A stretch of 64,000 nucleotides of DNA from an uncultured Bacteroidia bacterium (GTDB taxonomy: Bacteria; Bacteroidota; Bacteroidia; Bacteroidales; ML635J-15). Shown piece by piece: positions 33,930-43,791 of this stretch; the stretch's first letter is position 1; each line of letters opens with the position of its first letter. The DNA lies in NCBI GenBank assembly GCA_902800045.1, contig CADCCZ010000004.1, positions 62,001-126,000 of the forward strand, given 5' to 3'. The notes beneath the pieces are model-generated. The model had not been told where the DNA came from and made no database searches. It saw only the letters and a program-made list of their open reading frames with translations. Position numbers and translations under genes: made by a program.

Positions 33930-34820
33930 ATGGAAATAAAAATGTTCACGGAATATTTGAGGCTCGAACGTAGAAGTTCGGAGCATACAGTAAAATCTTA
34001 CGAAACTGATTTACTTCAGTTTCGTGATTTTATTTGTGCTAACTCAAATAGTATTCTAGTCTGTGAGTATTTTACCGACAAGAATGTCAGAATGTGGATG
34101 ATGAACCTCAAGGAAAGCGGAATATCATCACGAAGCATCAACCGGAAGCTGTCGAGCCTGAAGGCTTTTGCCAATTATCTGAAGAAAGTAGGCAAGATGG
34201 ACAGAAATCCTATGGCAAAAATTTCAAGTCAGAAGACAAGCAAACGTCTGCCCGAGTTCGTCGCCGAAAACGACATGGACAAGATGACCACTGCTGATTT
34301 TTATCCCGAAGGTTTTGCGGGCAAGCGCGACGAGTTTATGGTGGAACTTTTCTACGCTACGGGTATGCGTCTGTCGGAACTTATCAATCTCAAGCATATC
34401 GACTTTATGCCCGCCGAACGTCAGGTGAAAGTTTTCGGAAAAAGAAGCAAGGAAAGAATCTGCCCGTTGAACGACTATATTATTAATAGGTATAACGAAT
34501 ATTTGGAGCAGAAAAAGCAGCAAGGCTTCGATGTCAGTTCGCAGGCTTGGCTTTTGGTAACCGACAATGGCGAAAAGTTGTACAGCAAGTTCGTCTATCG
34601 CAAGATTACGCATTATCTCGGCGAAGTCACTAGCATCGACAAGAAAAGTCCACACGTTCTGCGACACACATTTGCCACTCAGATGCTCAACAATGGAGCC
34701 GATCTCAACTCGATAAAGGAGTTGCTCGGCCATGCAAGCCTGTCGGCGACGCAGGTATATACGCACAATACATTCGAAAAATTAAAAACAGTTTATAAAC
34801 AAGCTCATCCACGAGCATAA
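33930..34820 (+). CDS. xerC: Tyrosine recombinase XerC
   Basis: This 296-residue site-specific recombinase resolves chromosome dimers at dif, normally with XerD. It has an N-terminal SAM-like core-binding domain (about 1-90) and a catalytic domain with R147 (ATGMRLSE), H242 and R245 (HVLRHTFATQ), the GHASLSATQVYTH box and nucleophile Y277. The ATG at 33930 has AGGAG (33918-33922) at good spacing, unusual for this phylum, and this decides the start over the TTG at 33906. Its place between rpsU and hpf is a conserved housekeeping one, not a sign of a mobile element. Confidence 0.95.
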   Translation: MEIKMFTEYLRLERRSSEHTVKSYETDLLQFRDFICANSNSILVCEYFTDKNVRMWMMNLKESGISSRSINRKLSSLKAFANYLKKVGKMDRNPMAKISSQKTSKRLPEFVAENDMDKMTTADFYPEGFAGKRDEFMVELFYATGMRLSELINLKHIDFMPAERQVKVFGKRSKERICPLNDYIINRYNEYLEQKKQQGFDVSSQAWLLVTDNGEKLYSKFVYRKITHYLGEVTSIDKKSPHVLRHTFATQMLNNGADLNSIKELLGHASLSATQVYTHNTFEKLKTVYKQAHPRA

Positions 34821-34839
34821 AAAATGAAAGGGAAAAGAT

Positions 34840-35139
34840 ATGAACGTAAAAGTACAGTCGGTTCAGTTCGACGCTGACCAAAAATTATTGGATTATGTTG
34901 ATAAGAAAGTTGGTAAATTGTCGCAGATGGCTGACAATATTTTGAGTGCAGAAGTGATTTTACGCCTCGATAAGTCGGAAACTAACGAAAATAAGATAGC
35001 AGAAGTTAGTCTTGACGTACCAAAATTGACCGGTTTGTTCGCAAAACGTCAGTGCAAGACTTTCGAGGAAGCTGTTGATTTATCGGTAGATGCGTTGAAA
35101 AAACAGCTAGTAAAGGCAAAAGAAAAACAACGTGATTAA
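34840..35139 (+). CDS. hpf: Ribosome hibernation promoting factor (short HPF/RaiA type)
   Basis: This 99-residue protein of the sigma-54 modulation/S30EA family starts MNVKVQSVQFDADQKLLDYV and has a basic C-terminus. Short HPF binds the 30S decoding region in slow growth and blocks translation. It follows xerC by 19 bases and is probably in the rpsU-xerC-hpf operon. The long C-terminal dimerisation domain is absent, so this is the short form. Confidence 0.95.
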   Translation: MNVKVQSVQFDADQKLLDYVDKKVGKLSQMADNILSAEVILRLDKSETNENKIAEVSLDVPKLTGLFAKRQCKTFEEAVDLSVDALKKQLVKAKEKQRD

Positions 35140-35155
35140 AAAATATAAAAAAAAT

Positions 35156-35186
35156 TTTGCCAGTAAAAAATAATCATCTATATTTG
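35156..35186 (+). promoter_or_regulatory. Consensus promoter for the tRNA-tuf operon
   Basis: TTTG (35156-35159), exactly 19 bases, TAtaTTTG (35179-35186). A small TCCCT-TTCG-AGGGA hairpin (35190-35203) starts the leader, 40 bases before the first tRNA. Confidence 0.8.
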
Positions 35187-35242
35187 CAGTCCCTTTCGAG
35201 GGAGTAAAAACGATCTTTAAAAGTGTTGATGATTATTTTTTA

Positions 35243-35315
35243 GCCGATGTAGCTCAGCTGGTAGAGCAGCTGATTTGTAATCAGCCGGTCGGCGGTTCGA
35301 ATCCGTTCATCGGCT
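35243..35315 (+). tRNA. tRNA-Thr (anticodon TGT)
   Basis: Acceptor GCCGATG/CATCGGC, D arm AGCTCAGCTGGTAGAGC, anticodon arm GCTGA-TTTGTAA-TCAGC, T arm with GGTTCGAATCC. CCA is not encoded. First of four tRNAs before tuf. Confidence 0.97.
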
Positions 35316-35328
35316 CAAAAAATGGTCT

Positions 35329-35411
35329 GGGGAGATACCAAAGTGGCCAACTGGAGCAGACTGTAAATCTGTTGTCGTAAGACTTCGGAGGTTCGAATCC
35401 TTCTCTCCCCA
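35329..35411 (+). tRNA. tRNA-Tyr (anticodon GTA)
   Basis: A class II tRNA with a long variable arm. Acceptor GGGGAGA/TCTCCCC, anticodon loop CTGTAAA, T arm GGTTCGAATCC. CCA is not encoded. Confidence 0.97.
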
Positions 35412-35426
35412 CTACAGGGAAGATGT

Positions 35427-35500
<74 letters not shown>

Positions 35501-35505
35501 GTAAA

Positions 35506-35577
<72 letters not shown>

Positions 35578-35645
35578 CTTTTTTTTGTATATATAATATA
35601 GGTAGTAATTTAAGTATTATAATTATAACTAAATAAATTTAAGTC

Positions 35646-36833
35646 ATGGCTAAAGAGAAATTTGAAAGGACGAAACCGCACGTTAACATTGGTACTATCG
35701 GACACGTTGACCACGGTAAGACCACATTAACATCTGCTATTACTAAGGTATTGGCAAAGAAGGGCTTGTCGGAAGTAAAGGATTTTGACGCAATCGACAA
35801 CGCTCCAGAAGAAAAGGAAAGAGGTATAACCATCAACACAGCTCACGTTGAATACCAGACTGAAACCCGCCACTATGCACACGTTGACTGCCCAGGTCAC
35901 GCCGACTATGTAAAGAACATGGTTACTGGTGCTGCTCAGATGGACGGTGCTATCTTGGTAGTTGCTGCAACTGACGGTCCTATGCCACAGACAAACGAAC
36001 ACGTACTTCTCGCTAAGCAGGTAAACGTACCTAAGATGGTTGTTTTCCTCAATAAGTGCGATATGGTTGACGATGAAGAATTGCTCGACCTCGTAGAAAT
36101 GGAAGTTCGTGACCTTCTTACTAAGTATGATTTCGACGGTGACAACACTCCGGTTATCCGCGGTTCTGCACTTGGTGCTTTGAATGGCGAACCTCAGTGG
36201 GAAGCTAAGGTTGAAGAACTTATGGCTGCTGTTGACAGCTGGATTCCTCTGCCAAAGCGTGAGAACGAAAAGCCGTTCTTGATGCCTGTTGAAGACGTAT
36301 TCTCAATCACTGGTCGTGGTACTGTTGCTACCGGCCGTATCGAAACTGGTGTTATCCACGTTGGTGATAAGGTTCAGATCGTTGGTTTGAGCGACGAATT
36401 CAAGGATACAACCGTTACCGGTGTTGAAATGTTCCGTAAGCTCCTCGACGAAGGTGAAGCAGGTGACAACGTAGGTTTGTTGCTCCGTGGTATCGATAAG
36501 GACGAAGTTAAGAGAGGTGAAGTTATCGCTGCTCCTGGTTCAATCCACCCGCACACTCACTTCAAGGCTGAAGTTTACGTTCTTACTAAGGAAGAAGGTG
36601 GACGTCACACTCCATTCCAGAACCACTACCGTCCTCAGTTCTTCTTGAGAACTTTGGATATCACTGGTGAAATCGCTCTTCCAGAAGGAACCGAAATGGT
36701 AATGCCTGGTGATAACGTTACTATCGATGTAACTTTGATCTACCCGGTAGCATTGAACGTTGGTCTCCGTTTCGCAATCCGCGAAGGTGGTAGAACAGTT
36801 GGTGCTGGTCAGATTACCGAAATTATTGAATAA
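35646..36833 (+). CDS. tuf: Elongation factor Tu
   Basis: This 395-residue GTPase carries aminoacyl-tRNA to the ribosome. G1 is GHVDHGKTT, the switch region is [15 protein letters not shown]3 is [12 protein letters not shown] and G4 is NKCD. Domains 2 and 3 follow to the C-terminus, with [13 protein letters not shown] at the end. It is in one transcription unit with the four upstream tRNAs and ends in an intrinsic terminator. It uses a narrower, highly expressed codon set than the neighbouring envelope genes. Confidence 0.99.
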   Translation: MAKEKFERTKPHVNIGTIGHVDHGKTTLTSAITKVLAKKGLSEVKDFDAIDNAPEEKERGITINTAHVEYQTETRHYAHVDCPGHADYVKNMVTGAAQMDGAILVVAATDGPMPQTNEHVLLAKQVNVPKMVVFLNKCDMVDDEELLDLVEMEVRDLLTKYDFDGDNTPVIRGSALGALNGEPQWEAKVEELMAAVDSWIPLPKRENEKPFLMPVEDVFSITGRGTVATGRIETGVIHVGDKVQIVGLSDEFKDTTVTGVEMFRKLLDEGEAGDNVGLLLRGIDKDEVKRGEVIAAPGSIHPHTHFKAEVYVLTKEEGGRHTPFQNHYRPQFFLRTLDITGEIALPEGTEMVMPGDNVTIDVTLIYPVALNVGLRFAIREGGRTVGAGQITEIIE

Positions 36834-36850
36834 TTAAAACAATTATTATA

Positions 36851-36880
36851 AAGTGATGGGAGTATTCCCGTCACTTTTTT
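36851..36880 (+). terminator. Intrinsic terminator after tuf
   Basis: An 11-bp stem (36851-36861 with 36866-36876, one G-T wobble, loop GTAT) followed by T. It ends directly at the first base of tRNA-Trp, so it must be leaky, or the tRNA has its own start. Confidence 0.8.
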
Positions 36881-36953
36881 ACGGGTGTAGCTCAGTTGGT
36901 AGAGCACTAGTCTCCAAAACTAGGTGTCGGGAGTTCGAGCCTCTCTACCCGTG
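36881..36953 (+). tRNA. tRNA-Trp (anticodon CCA)
   Basis: Acceptor ACGGGTG with TACCCGT, anticodon arm CTAGT-CTCCAAA-ACTAG, T arm with GTTCGAGCC. CCA is not encoded. It lies 29 bases before secE, a common arrangement. Confidence 0.97.
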
Positions 36954-36982
36954 CAAGATAAAAAAAAGAAATATACGCTATA

Positions 36983-37177
36983 ATGAAGAAGATAAAAGCA
37001 TATTTCGCCAGCGTTTACGACGAGCTGGTAAGGAAAGTTACCTGGCCGAAGTGGTCAGAACTTCAAAGTAGTGCAATAGTGGTAATGGTTGCTTCCTTAA
37101 TATTTGCCCTCGTAATCTTCGTAATGGACTTTGCATTCAAAGGTCTGTTGGAATGGGTTTACGGGTTATTTTATTAA
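36983..37177 (+). CDS. secE: Preprotein translocase subunit SecE
   Basis: This 64-residue protein has a single membrane helix (about 33-55), preceded by the amphipathic VYDELVRKVTWPKWSELQSS, the SecE signature. It stabilises the SecY channel in the inner membrane. It sits between tRNA-Trp and nusG as in most bacteria. The ATG at 36983 gives the usual short form. Confidence 0.96.
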   Translation: MKKIKAYFASVYDELVRKVTWPKWSELQSSAIVVMVASLIFALVIFVMDFAFKGLLEWVYGLFY

Positions 37178-37201
37178 ACCAGTTTTTTTTCGATTGGAGT
37201 T

Positions 37202-37747
37202 ATGTCAGAAGTTACTAAGAAATGGTATGTGGTACGCGCATTGAGCGGTAAGGAAAAGAAGGTGAAGGAATATCTCGAAAGTGAAATCCAGCATCGTAAC
37301 CTCACCGAGCAAGTTCCGCAGGTACTAATTCCAACTGAAAAAGTTTATCAAGTTAGAAACGGAAAGCCTGTTCACAAGGAAAGAAATTTCTTCCCTGGCT
37401 ATATCCTTATCTATGCAGCCCTCGATGGTGAGGTCGAACATGTGATTAAGAATGTGTCGGGCGTGATTGGTTTTCTTGGAACCAAGGATGGAAAGGCTGT
37501 GCCCTTGAGAAACGACGAGGCCGCAAGAATTCTTGGCAAGGTTGACGAATTGTCGGAAAACGCCGACGAAGTTACCGTGCCGTTCTTTGTTGGCGAGGCC
37601 GTCAAGGTTACCGACGGACCATTCAACGGTTTCAGTGGTGTAATTGAAGAAGTGTATGATGAGAGGAAAAAATTGAAGGTTATGGTTACCATCTTCGGTA
37701 GAAAGACCCCAATCGAACTTCGATTCATGCAAGTCGAAAAAGAGTAA
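37202..37747 (+). CDS. nusG: Transcription antitermination factor NusG
   Basis: This 181-residue protein has an N-terminal NGN domain (KWYVVRALSGKEKKVKEYLE at the start) that binds RNA polymerase, and a C-terminal KOW domain (EAVKVTDGPFNGFSGVIEEV). Its place after secE marks it as the housekeeping NusG, not a capsule-type UpxY paralogue. It lies 24 bases after secE and 25 before rplK. Confidence 0.97.
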   Translation: MSEVTKKWYVVRALSGKEKKVKEYLESEIQHRNLTEQVPQVLIPTEKVYQVRNGKPVHKERNFFPGYILIYAALDGEVEHVIKNVSGVIGFLGTKDGKAVPLRNDEAARILGKVDELSENADEVTVPFFVGEAVKVTDGPFNGFSGVIEEVYDERKKLKVMVTIFGRKTPIELRFMQVEKE

Positions 37748-37772
37748 TCTTAGTTAATAACGGTAAAAAGTT

Positions 37773-38222
37773 ATGGCAAAACAAATTGGCGGTTTTATTA
37801 AACTGCAAATTAAAGGTGGAGCTGCAAATCCCGCTCCTCCGGTAGGTCCAGCTTTAGGTTCGAAAGGTTTGAACATCATGGAGTTCTGCAAGCAGTTCAA
37901 CGGCAGAACCCAGACTCCTCAGACCGCAGGTAAGGTATTGCCTGTTGTCATCACTTATTATAGTGACAAGTCTTTCGACTTCGTAGTAAAGACCCCGCCG
38001 GTTGCTGTACAGTTGATGGAAATCGCAAAGGTAAAGAAGGGCTCTTCTGAACCTAACCGTTCTAAGGTCGGCTCGGTTACCTGGGATCAGGTAAAGACCA
38101 TAGCCGAAGGTAAGATGGTTGATATGAATGCTTTCACAATCGACTCAGCAATGAGCATGGTAGCAGGAACAGCTAGAAGTATGGGAATCGCAGTTAAGGG
38201 CGACTCTCCAATTAAGAAATAA
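37773..38222 (+). CDS. rplK: 50S ribosomal protein L11
   Basis: This 149-residue protein has the N-terminal [20 protein letters not shown] typical of L11 and a C-terminal RNA-binding domain. It forms the stalk base with L10 and the GTPase centre. It is followed by rplA 17 bases on. Confidence 0.98.
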   Translation: MAKQIGGFIKLQIKGGAANPAPPVGPALGSKGLNIMEFCKQFNGRTQTPQTAGKVLPVVITYYSDKSFDFVVKTPPVAVQLMEIAKVKKGSSEPNRSKVGSVTWDQVKTIAEGKMVDMNAFTIDSAMSMVAGTARSMGIAVKGDSPIKK

Positions 38223-38239
38223 TTTAAGTACTTTTTGAA

Positions 38240-38932
38240 ATGACAAAAATTAGTAAGAAAAGAAAAGTTGCTTTGTCTAAAATAGAAAATGGCAAGAAGT
38301 ACGATCTTCAGGAAGCTGCTAAATTGGTAAAGGAAATAACTTACACAAAGTTCGATGCATCTGTTGACTTGGATGTTCGCCTTGGTGTTGACCCTCGTAA
38401 GGCCAACCAGATGGTAAGGGGTATCACCACTTTGCCTCACGGAACCGGTAAGCAGGTTCGCGTGTTGGTATTGTGTACTCCCGACAAGGAACAGGAAGCC
38501 AAGAACGCAGGCGCCGACTATGTAGGTTTGGATGACTATATCGAGAAGATCCAGGGTGGTTGGACCGATGTTGACATCATCATCACCATGCCAATGGTAA
38601 TGGCTAAGATAGGTAAGTTGGGTAGAATATTAGGTCCTAGAGGCTTGATGCCAAACCCAAAGACCGGTACCGTTACTATGGAAGTTGGTAAGGCAGTAGA
38701 AGATGTTAAGAAGGGTAAAATCGACTTCAAGGTTGATAAGTTCGGTATCATTCACGCAGGTATCGGTAAGGTTTCGTTCGAAGCCAACAAGATAGCCGAC
38801 AATGCAAACGAATTGCTCCAGACTATCATCAAGTTGAAGCCAGCTGCAGCTAAAGGAACTTACGTAAAGAGCGTTTACCTTTCTAGCACTATGAGTCCTG
38901 GAATAGAAATCGATACAAAAACAATTAATTAG
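38240..38932 (+). CDS. rplA: 50S ribosomal protein L1
   Basis: This 230-residue protein of the L1 stalk, which moves E-site tRNA, starts [20 protein letters not shown] and includes [19 protein letters not shown]. In many bacteria L1 represses the rplKA mRNA; no specific L1-binding mimic was identified here. It lies 12 bases before rplJ. Confidence 0.98.
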   Translation: MTKISKKRKVALSKIENGKKYDLQEAAKLVKEITYTKFDASVDLDVRLGVDPRKANQMVRGITTLPHGTGKQVRVLVLCTPDKEQEAKNAGADYVGLDDYIEKIQGGWTDVDIIITMPMVMAKIGKLGRILGPRGLMPNPKTGTVTMEVGKAVEDVKKGKIDFKVDKFGIIHAGIGKVSFEANKIADNANELLQTIIKLKPAAAKGTYVKSVYLSSTMSPGIEIDTKTIN

Positions 38933-38944
38933 TAACACACGAGT

Positions 38945-39463
38945 ATGAAACGAGAAGACAAAAATGCTCTTATCGAGAGCCTGAAGTCAGCAGTAGAGCA
39001 GTACAATCACTTCTACGTAGCCGACATTTCAGGATTGAACGCTAAGCAGACTTATTTGCTTAGAAAGAAATGCTTCGAGAAAGACATTGAACTGATTGTT
39101 GTTAAGAATACCTTTTTTAGAAAAGCATTGGAACGTATCGGCAACGGTTACGAAGAATTGTATCCCGTATTGGTTGAAAATTCCGCAGTAATGTTCTGCA
39201 ACACAGCTAATGTGCCTGCAAAGCTTATAAAGGAATTGAACCAGAAGAGCGACAAGCCTCTTTTCAAGGGTGCATATGCAGAAGAATCGATTTATGTCGG
39301 ACAGTCCAACCTTGAGGCATTAGCAAGTCTCAAGTCTAAGGAAGAACTTATTGGTGATGTTATATTATTGTTGCAGTCGCCGATGAAGACCGTATTGGGA
39401 CAACTAGAGTCAGGCAAGAATTTATTAGGAGGTTTAGTAAAAACCTTATCAGAGAGAGAATAA
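38945..39463 (+). CDS. rplJ: 50S ribosomal protein L10
   Basis: This 172-residue protein has an N-terminal rRNA-binding globular part (IESLKSAVEQYNHFYVADIS) and a C-terminal helix that carries L7/L12 dimers. It starts 12 bases after rplA, so the long rplJ leader known from E. coli autoregulation is absent. Confidence 0.97.
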   Translation: MKREDKNALIESLKSAVEQYNHFYVADISGLNAKQTYLLRKKCFEKDIELIVVKNTFFRKALERIGNGYEELYPVLVENSAVMFCNTANVPAKLIKELNQKSDKPLFKGAYAEESIYVGQSNLEALASLKSKEELIGDVILLLQSPMKTVLGQLESGKNLLGGLVKTLSERE

Positions 39464-39499
39464 AAAATTAAAGTTAAAAAAGTTTAAAATTTAATAAAA

Positions 39500-39877
39500 A
39501 TGGCAGATCTTAAGAAATTGGCAGAAGAATTAGTTAATCTTACTGTTAAAGACGTAAACGAATTAGCAAATATTTTGAAGGAAGAATACGGTATTGAACC
39601 CGCAGCAGCAGCAGCAGTAGTAGCAGCTCCAGCAGCAGGTGGTGCAGCAGAAGCAGCAGCAGAAAAGACCGAATTTGACGTAATCCTCAAGGCAGCTGGT
39701 CCTAAGAAGTTGGACGTAGTAAAGGTTGTTAAGACCTTGACCGGCCTCGGATTGAAGGAAGCTAAGGATTTAGTTGACGCAGCTCCAAAGCCTGTAAAAG
39801 AAGGTGTTGCTAAGGACGAAGCAGAATCTTTGAAGAAGCAGTTGGAAGAAGTTGGAGCAGAAGTTGAACTTAAATAA
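39500..39877 (+). CDS. rplL: 50S ribosomal protein L7/L12
   Basis: This 125-residue stalk protein has an N-terminal dimerisation helix, a long Ala-rich hinge ([20 protein letters not shown]) and a C-terminal factor-binding domain ending [10 protein letters not shown]. It is followed by a strong hairpin before rpoB. Confidence 0.98.
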   Translation: MADLKKLAEELVNLTVKDVNELANILKEEYGIEPAAAAAVVAAPAAGGAAEAAAEKTEFDVILKAAGPKKLDVVKVVKTLTGLGLKEAKDLVDAAPKPVKEGVAKDEAESLKKQLEEVGAEVELK

Positions 39878-39900
39878 ACGACTTTTGTTGCATAATTTAT

Positions 39901-39932
39901 AGGTTTAGAGCCCCCTCGGGGGGTCTAAACCT
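39901..39932 (+). terminator. Attenuator-like hairpin between rplL and rpoB
   Basis: Arms AGGTTTAGA (39901-39909) and TCTAAACCT (39924-39932) with an inner CCCC/GGGG stem and a G-G mismatch. No full T-run follows (TTGTTGG), so it is more likely a partial terminator or processing site. Confidence 0.6.
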
Positions 39933-39968
39933 TTGTTGGTTTAAGTTCATTTTTAAAAAATTGCGACA

Positions 39969-42900
39969 ATGGCTGTTAATACAAATCAAAGAATAAATTT
40001 TTCAACTACAAGAAATCAGCTGGAATATCCGGATTTCTTGGAAATTCAAATAAAATCGTTTAAAGAATTCGTTCAGCTCGATTCAACTGCTGAACAAAGA
40101 AAGTCGGAAGGTTTATATCAGGTATTCGCTGAGAACTTCCCTATAACCGATACTAGAAACAATTTCGAATTGCAATTCCTCGACTATACTCTCGATCCTC
40201 CGAGATATAGCATCGAACAATGCATCGACAGGGGCCTTACTTATTGCGTTCCCCTGAAGGCTAAACTTAGGCTGACTTGCAGCGACGAGGAACATGAGGA
40301 CTTCGAAGATTCAATTCAGGATGTATGGTTGGGTACTATCCCATACATGACACCTAGTGGTACATTTGTGATAAATGGCGCCGAAAGAGTTGTTGTTTCA
40401 CAGTTGCATAGGTCTCCTGGCGTTTTCTTCAGCCAGTCAATGCATACTAACGGTACTAAATTGTATTCAGCACGTGTTATCCCGTTCAAGGGCGCATGGA
40501 TAGAATTTGCTACCGATATAAATACTGTAATGTATGCTTATATCGACCGTAAGAAAAAGTTGCCCGTAACCACTTTGCTTAGAGCTATCGGTTTCGAAAA
40601 CGATAAGGACATACTTGAAATCTTTGATTTGGCAGACGAAATTAAGGTTTCGAAGACAGCTTTGAAGAAGGTTGTCGGTCGCCGTCTTGCAGCAAGAGTG
40701 CTTAAGACTTGGATCGAAGATTTCGTTGACGAAGATACCGCTGAAGTAGTATCACTCGAAAGAAACGAAATCATCCTCGACCGCGAAACCGTAATCGAAA
40801 ACGAACATATCGACATGATTGTTGACTCGGGAGTCAAGACTATCCTTCTCCACAAGGAAAACCAGAAGATTTCCGACTACGCAATCATCTACAATACATT
40901 GCAGAAAGATACCTGCAACTCAGAAAAAGAAGCAGTTTTCTATATCTACCGTCAGTTGAGAAACGCCGAGCCGCCCGACGAGGCTACTGCTCGCGACGTT
41001 ATCGACAAGTTGTTCTTCTCCGATAAGAGATACGACCTTGGTGATGTTGGTAGATACAGAATCAACCAGAAGCTCGCTCTCGATGTTCCCGATACAACCC
41101 GCGTGCTTACTAAGGAAGACATCATCGCTATCATAAAGTACTTGATCGAGCTTATCAACTCGAAGGCTGATGTGGATGATATCGACCACTTGAGCAACCG
41201 TAGAGTTAGAACCGTTGGCGAACAGCTCGCTAACCAGTTCAACGTCGGTCTAGCACGTATGGCTCGTACTATCAGGGAAAGAATGAACGTACGCGACAAC
41301 GAAGTTTTCCATCCGATGGACCTTATCAATTCCAAGATTTTGTCGTCGGTGATTAACTCGTTCTTCGGAACTAACCAGTTGTCTCAGTTCATGGACCAGA
41401 TCAACCCGTTGGCCGAAATGACTCACAAGCGTCGTCTGTCGGCTTTGGGTCCTGGCGGTCTGTCGCGCGAAAGAGCAGGTTTCGAAGTTCGTGACGTTCA
41501 CTACACCCACTATGGCCGTTTGTGCCCGATCGAAACTCCTGAAGGTCCAAACATCGGTCTTATCTCGTCGCTCTGCGTATATGCAAAGATCAACAACCTC
41601 GGTTTCATCGAAACCCCATACAGAAAGGTTGCTAACAACGCAGTAAGTTTCGACGATATTGTTTACTTGAGCGCCGAACAGGAAACTGGTCTTGTTGTTG
41701 CTCAGGCTAACGCCGAAGTCGACGATAGCGGTAACTTCCAGAGCAATAGGGTTAAGGCAAGAAAGGAAGGCGACTATGTTGTTGTAACTCCCGAAGAAGT
41801 TCAGCTCATGGACGTTGCTCCTAACCAGATTTCTTCTATTGCAGCTTCGTTGATTCCTTTCTTGGAGCACGACGATGCTAACCGTGCGTTGATGGGTTCG
41901 AACATGATGCGTCAGGCAGTTCCTCTGCTTCGTCCCGAAGCTCCTATCGTAGGAACTGGTATCGAGCACATGGTTGCTAAGGATTCGAGAATTCTCCTCG
42001 TTGCCGAAGGCAAGGGTGTTGTTGAATACGTCGATGCAGAAAAGATAATTATCAAGTACGATAGAACCGACGAAGAAAGATTCGTAAGCTTTGTCGGCGA
42101 TTCTGTCGAATATAAGATTCCTAAATTCAGGAAGACAAACCAGAATACTTGCGTAAATCTTCGCCCTGTAGTTACTAAGGGTCAGAAGGTTACAAAGGGT
42201 ATGATTCTTACCGAAGGTTATGGTACCCAGGGCGGTGACCTTGCTCTCGGACGTAACCTCAAGGTTGCTTTCATGCCTTGGAAGGGTTACAACTACGAGG
42301 ATGCTATCGTTCTCAACGAAAGAGTTGTCCGCGAGGATTACTTCACATCTATCCATATTACCGACTACCAGCTCGAAGTTCGCGAAACCAAGCGCGGTAT
42401 GGAGGAACTCACTTCCGATATCCCGAACGTTAGCGAAACCGCTACCAAGGACCTCGACGAAAACGGTATCATCCGTGTTGGTGCTAGGGTAAAGCCGGGC
42501 GATATAATGATAGGTAAGATTACTCCTAAGGGCGAAAGCGATCCTTCACCAGAAGAGAAGCTCCTTAGGGCTATCTTCGGTGAAAAGGCAGGCGATGTAA
42601 AGGATGCTTCCCTCAAGGCTTCTCCTTCTACCAGCGGTGTCGTTATCGACAAGAAGTTGTTCTCGAGAAGCGTTAAGGACAGAAAGACCAAGACCAACGA
42701 CAAGATGTTGGTTGAAGCTATCGAGGAAGTCGAAAGAAAGGAACTCGACAAGCTTAAGGGCGTTCTTATCGACAAGCTCTTCGTTCTTGTTAACGGCAAG
42801 ACTTCGCAGGGTGTAAAGGACAATCTCGACCAGGTTGTAATACAGAAGGGTGTAAAATATACCCAGAAGTTGTTGCAGGGTGTTGATTTCATCAATGTTA

Positions 42901-43772
42901 ACCCCAACAAGTGGACGACCGACAAGAACCGCAACGACCAGATAGCAAAGATTTTGTTCAACTACATGGTTGAATACAAGAAGATAACAGGTAAGTACAG
43001 ACGTGAAAAACTCGACATTACCATCGGTGATGAACTTCCATCGGGTATCATGCAGCTGGCAAAGGTTTACCTTGCAAGCAAGCGTGTAATCAGGGTGGGT
43101 GATAAGCTCGCAGGTCGTCACGGTAACAAGGGTATCCTTGCTCGTATCGTACGTCAGGAAGATATGCCTTTCCTCGACGATGGTACACCAGTCGACATTG
43201 TTCTTAACCCGTTGGGCGTGCCTTCACGTATGAACCTCGGTCAGATTTACGAAACTGTTCTCGGTTGGGCAGGTAAGGTTCTCGGTTGCAAGTTCGCAAC
43301 TCCTATCTTCGATGGTGCTAGCCTCGAACAGATCAGCGAATACACCGACAAGGCAGGCGTTCCACGCTATGGTAAGACTTGGTTGTACGACGGCGGTACT
43401 GGCCGCAAGTTCGACCAGCCGGCAACAGTTGGTGTCATCTACATGCTGAAACTCGGTCACATGGTCGAAGACAAGATGCATGCTCGTTCGATTGGTCCAT
43501 ACTCTCTCATCACTCAGCAGCCATTGGGCGGTAAAGCTCAGTTCGGTGGTCAGCGTTTCGGTGAAATGGAAGTCTGGGCTCTCGAGGCTTTCGGTGCAGC
43601 TAACGTACTTCAGGAAATACTTACTGTTAAGTCCGATGATGTTGTCGGTAGAGCTAAGACCTACGAAAGCATCGTTAAGGGCGAACAGATGCCTGTACCG
43701 GGAATCCCCGAGTCGTTGAATGTGTTGTTGCACGAATTAAGAGGTTTGTGCTTGAAAATTAATCTTGAATAA
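39969..43772 (+). CDS. rpoB: RNA polymerase beta subunit
   Basis: The 1267-residue beta subunit includes [20 protein letters not shown] (the rifampicin-pocket region), [17 protein letters not shown] and [10 protein letters not shown]. The C-terminus ([13 protein letters not shown] and [15 protein letters not shown]) is complete. The rifampicin-region residues look wild type by eye. It is followed by rpoC 19 bases on. Confidence 0.99.
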   Translation: MAVNTNQRINFSTTRNQLEYPDFLEIQIKSFKEFVQLDSTAEQRKSEGLYQVFAENFPITDTRNNFELQFLDYTLDPPRYSIEQCIDRGLTYCVPLKAKLRLTCSDEEHEDFEDSIQDVWLGTIPYMTPSGTFVINGAERVVVSQLHRSPGVFFSQSMHTNGTKLYSARVIPFKGAWIEFATDINTVMYAYIDRKKKLPVTTLLRAIGFENDKDILEIFDLADEIKVSKTALKKVVGRRLAARVLKTWIEDFVDEDTAEVVSLERNEIILDRETVIENEHIDMIVDSGVKTILLHKENQKISDYAIIYNTLQKDTCNSEKEAVFYIYRQLRNAEPPDEATARDVIDKLFFSDKRYDLGDVGRYRINQKLALDVPDTTRVLTKEDIIAIIKYLIELINSKADVDDIDHLSNRRVRTVGEQLANQFNVGLARMARTIRERMNVRDNEVFHPMDLINSKILSSVINSFFGTNQLSQFMDQINPLAEMTHKRRLSALGPGGLSRERAGFEVRDVHYTHYGRLCPIETPEGPNIGLISSLCVYAKINNLGFIETPYRKVANNAVSFDDIVYLSAEQETGLVVAQANAEVDDSGNFQSNRVKARKEGDYVVVTPEEVQLMDVAPNQISSIAASLIPFLEHDDANRALMGSNMMRQAVPLLRPEAPIVGTGIEHMVAKDSRILLVAEGKGVVEYVDAEKIIIKYDRTDEERFVSFVGDSVEYKIPKFRKTNQNTCVNLRPVVTKGQKVTKGMILTEGYGTQGGDLALGRNLKVAFMPWKGYNYEDAIVLNERVVREDYFTSIHITDYQLEVRETKRGMEELTSDIPNVSETATKDLDENGIIRVGARVKPGDIMIGKITPKGESDPSPEEKLLRAIFGEKAGDVKDASLKASPSTSGVVIDKKLFSRSVKDRKTKTNDKMLVEAIEEVERKELDKLKGVLIDKLFVLVNGKTSQGVKDNLDQVVIQKGVKYTQKLLQGVDFINVNPNKWTTDKNRNDQIAKILFNYMVEYKKITGKYRREKLDITIGDELPSGIMQLAKVYLASKRVIRVGDKLAGRHGNKGILARIVRQEDMPFLDDGTPVDIVLNPLGVPSRMNLGQIYETVLGWAGKVLGCKFATPIFDGASLEQISEYTDKAGVPRYGKTWLYDGGTGRKFDQPATVGVIYMLKLGHMVEDKMHARSIGPYSLITQQPLGGKAQFGGQRFGEMEVWALEAFGAANVLQEILTVKSDDVVGRAKTYESIVKGEQMPVPGIPESLNVLLHELRGLCLKINLE

Positions 43773-43791
43773 TTGATAAAATTCTGGTAAA

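Noticed and set aside
33930..34820. Tyrosine recombinase as evidence of an integrated element next to tRNA genes
   Set aside because: It is XerC in its conserved rpsU-xerC-hpf position; no attachment-site duplication was seen at the tRNAs.
36853..37071. 72-codon open frame over tRNA-Trp and secE
   Set aside because: It reads through a terminator, a tRNA and the secE start in a different frame.
37202..37747. NusG as a capsule-type UpxY antiterminator
   Set aside because: Its place between secE and rplK and its full NGN-KOW layout mark the housekeeping factor.
41250..42356. 368-codon minus-strand open frame in rpoB
   Set aside because: Antisense shadow of a highly conserved gene.
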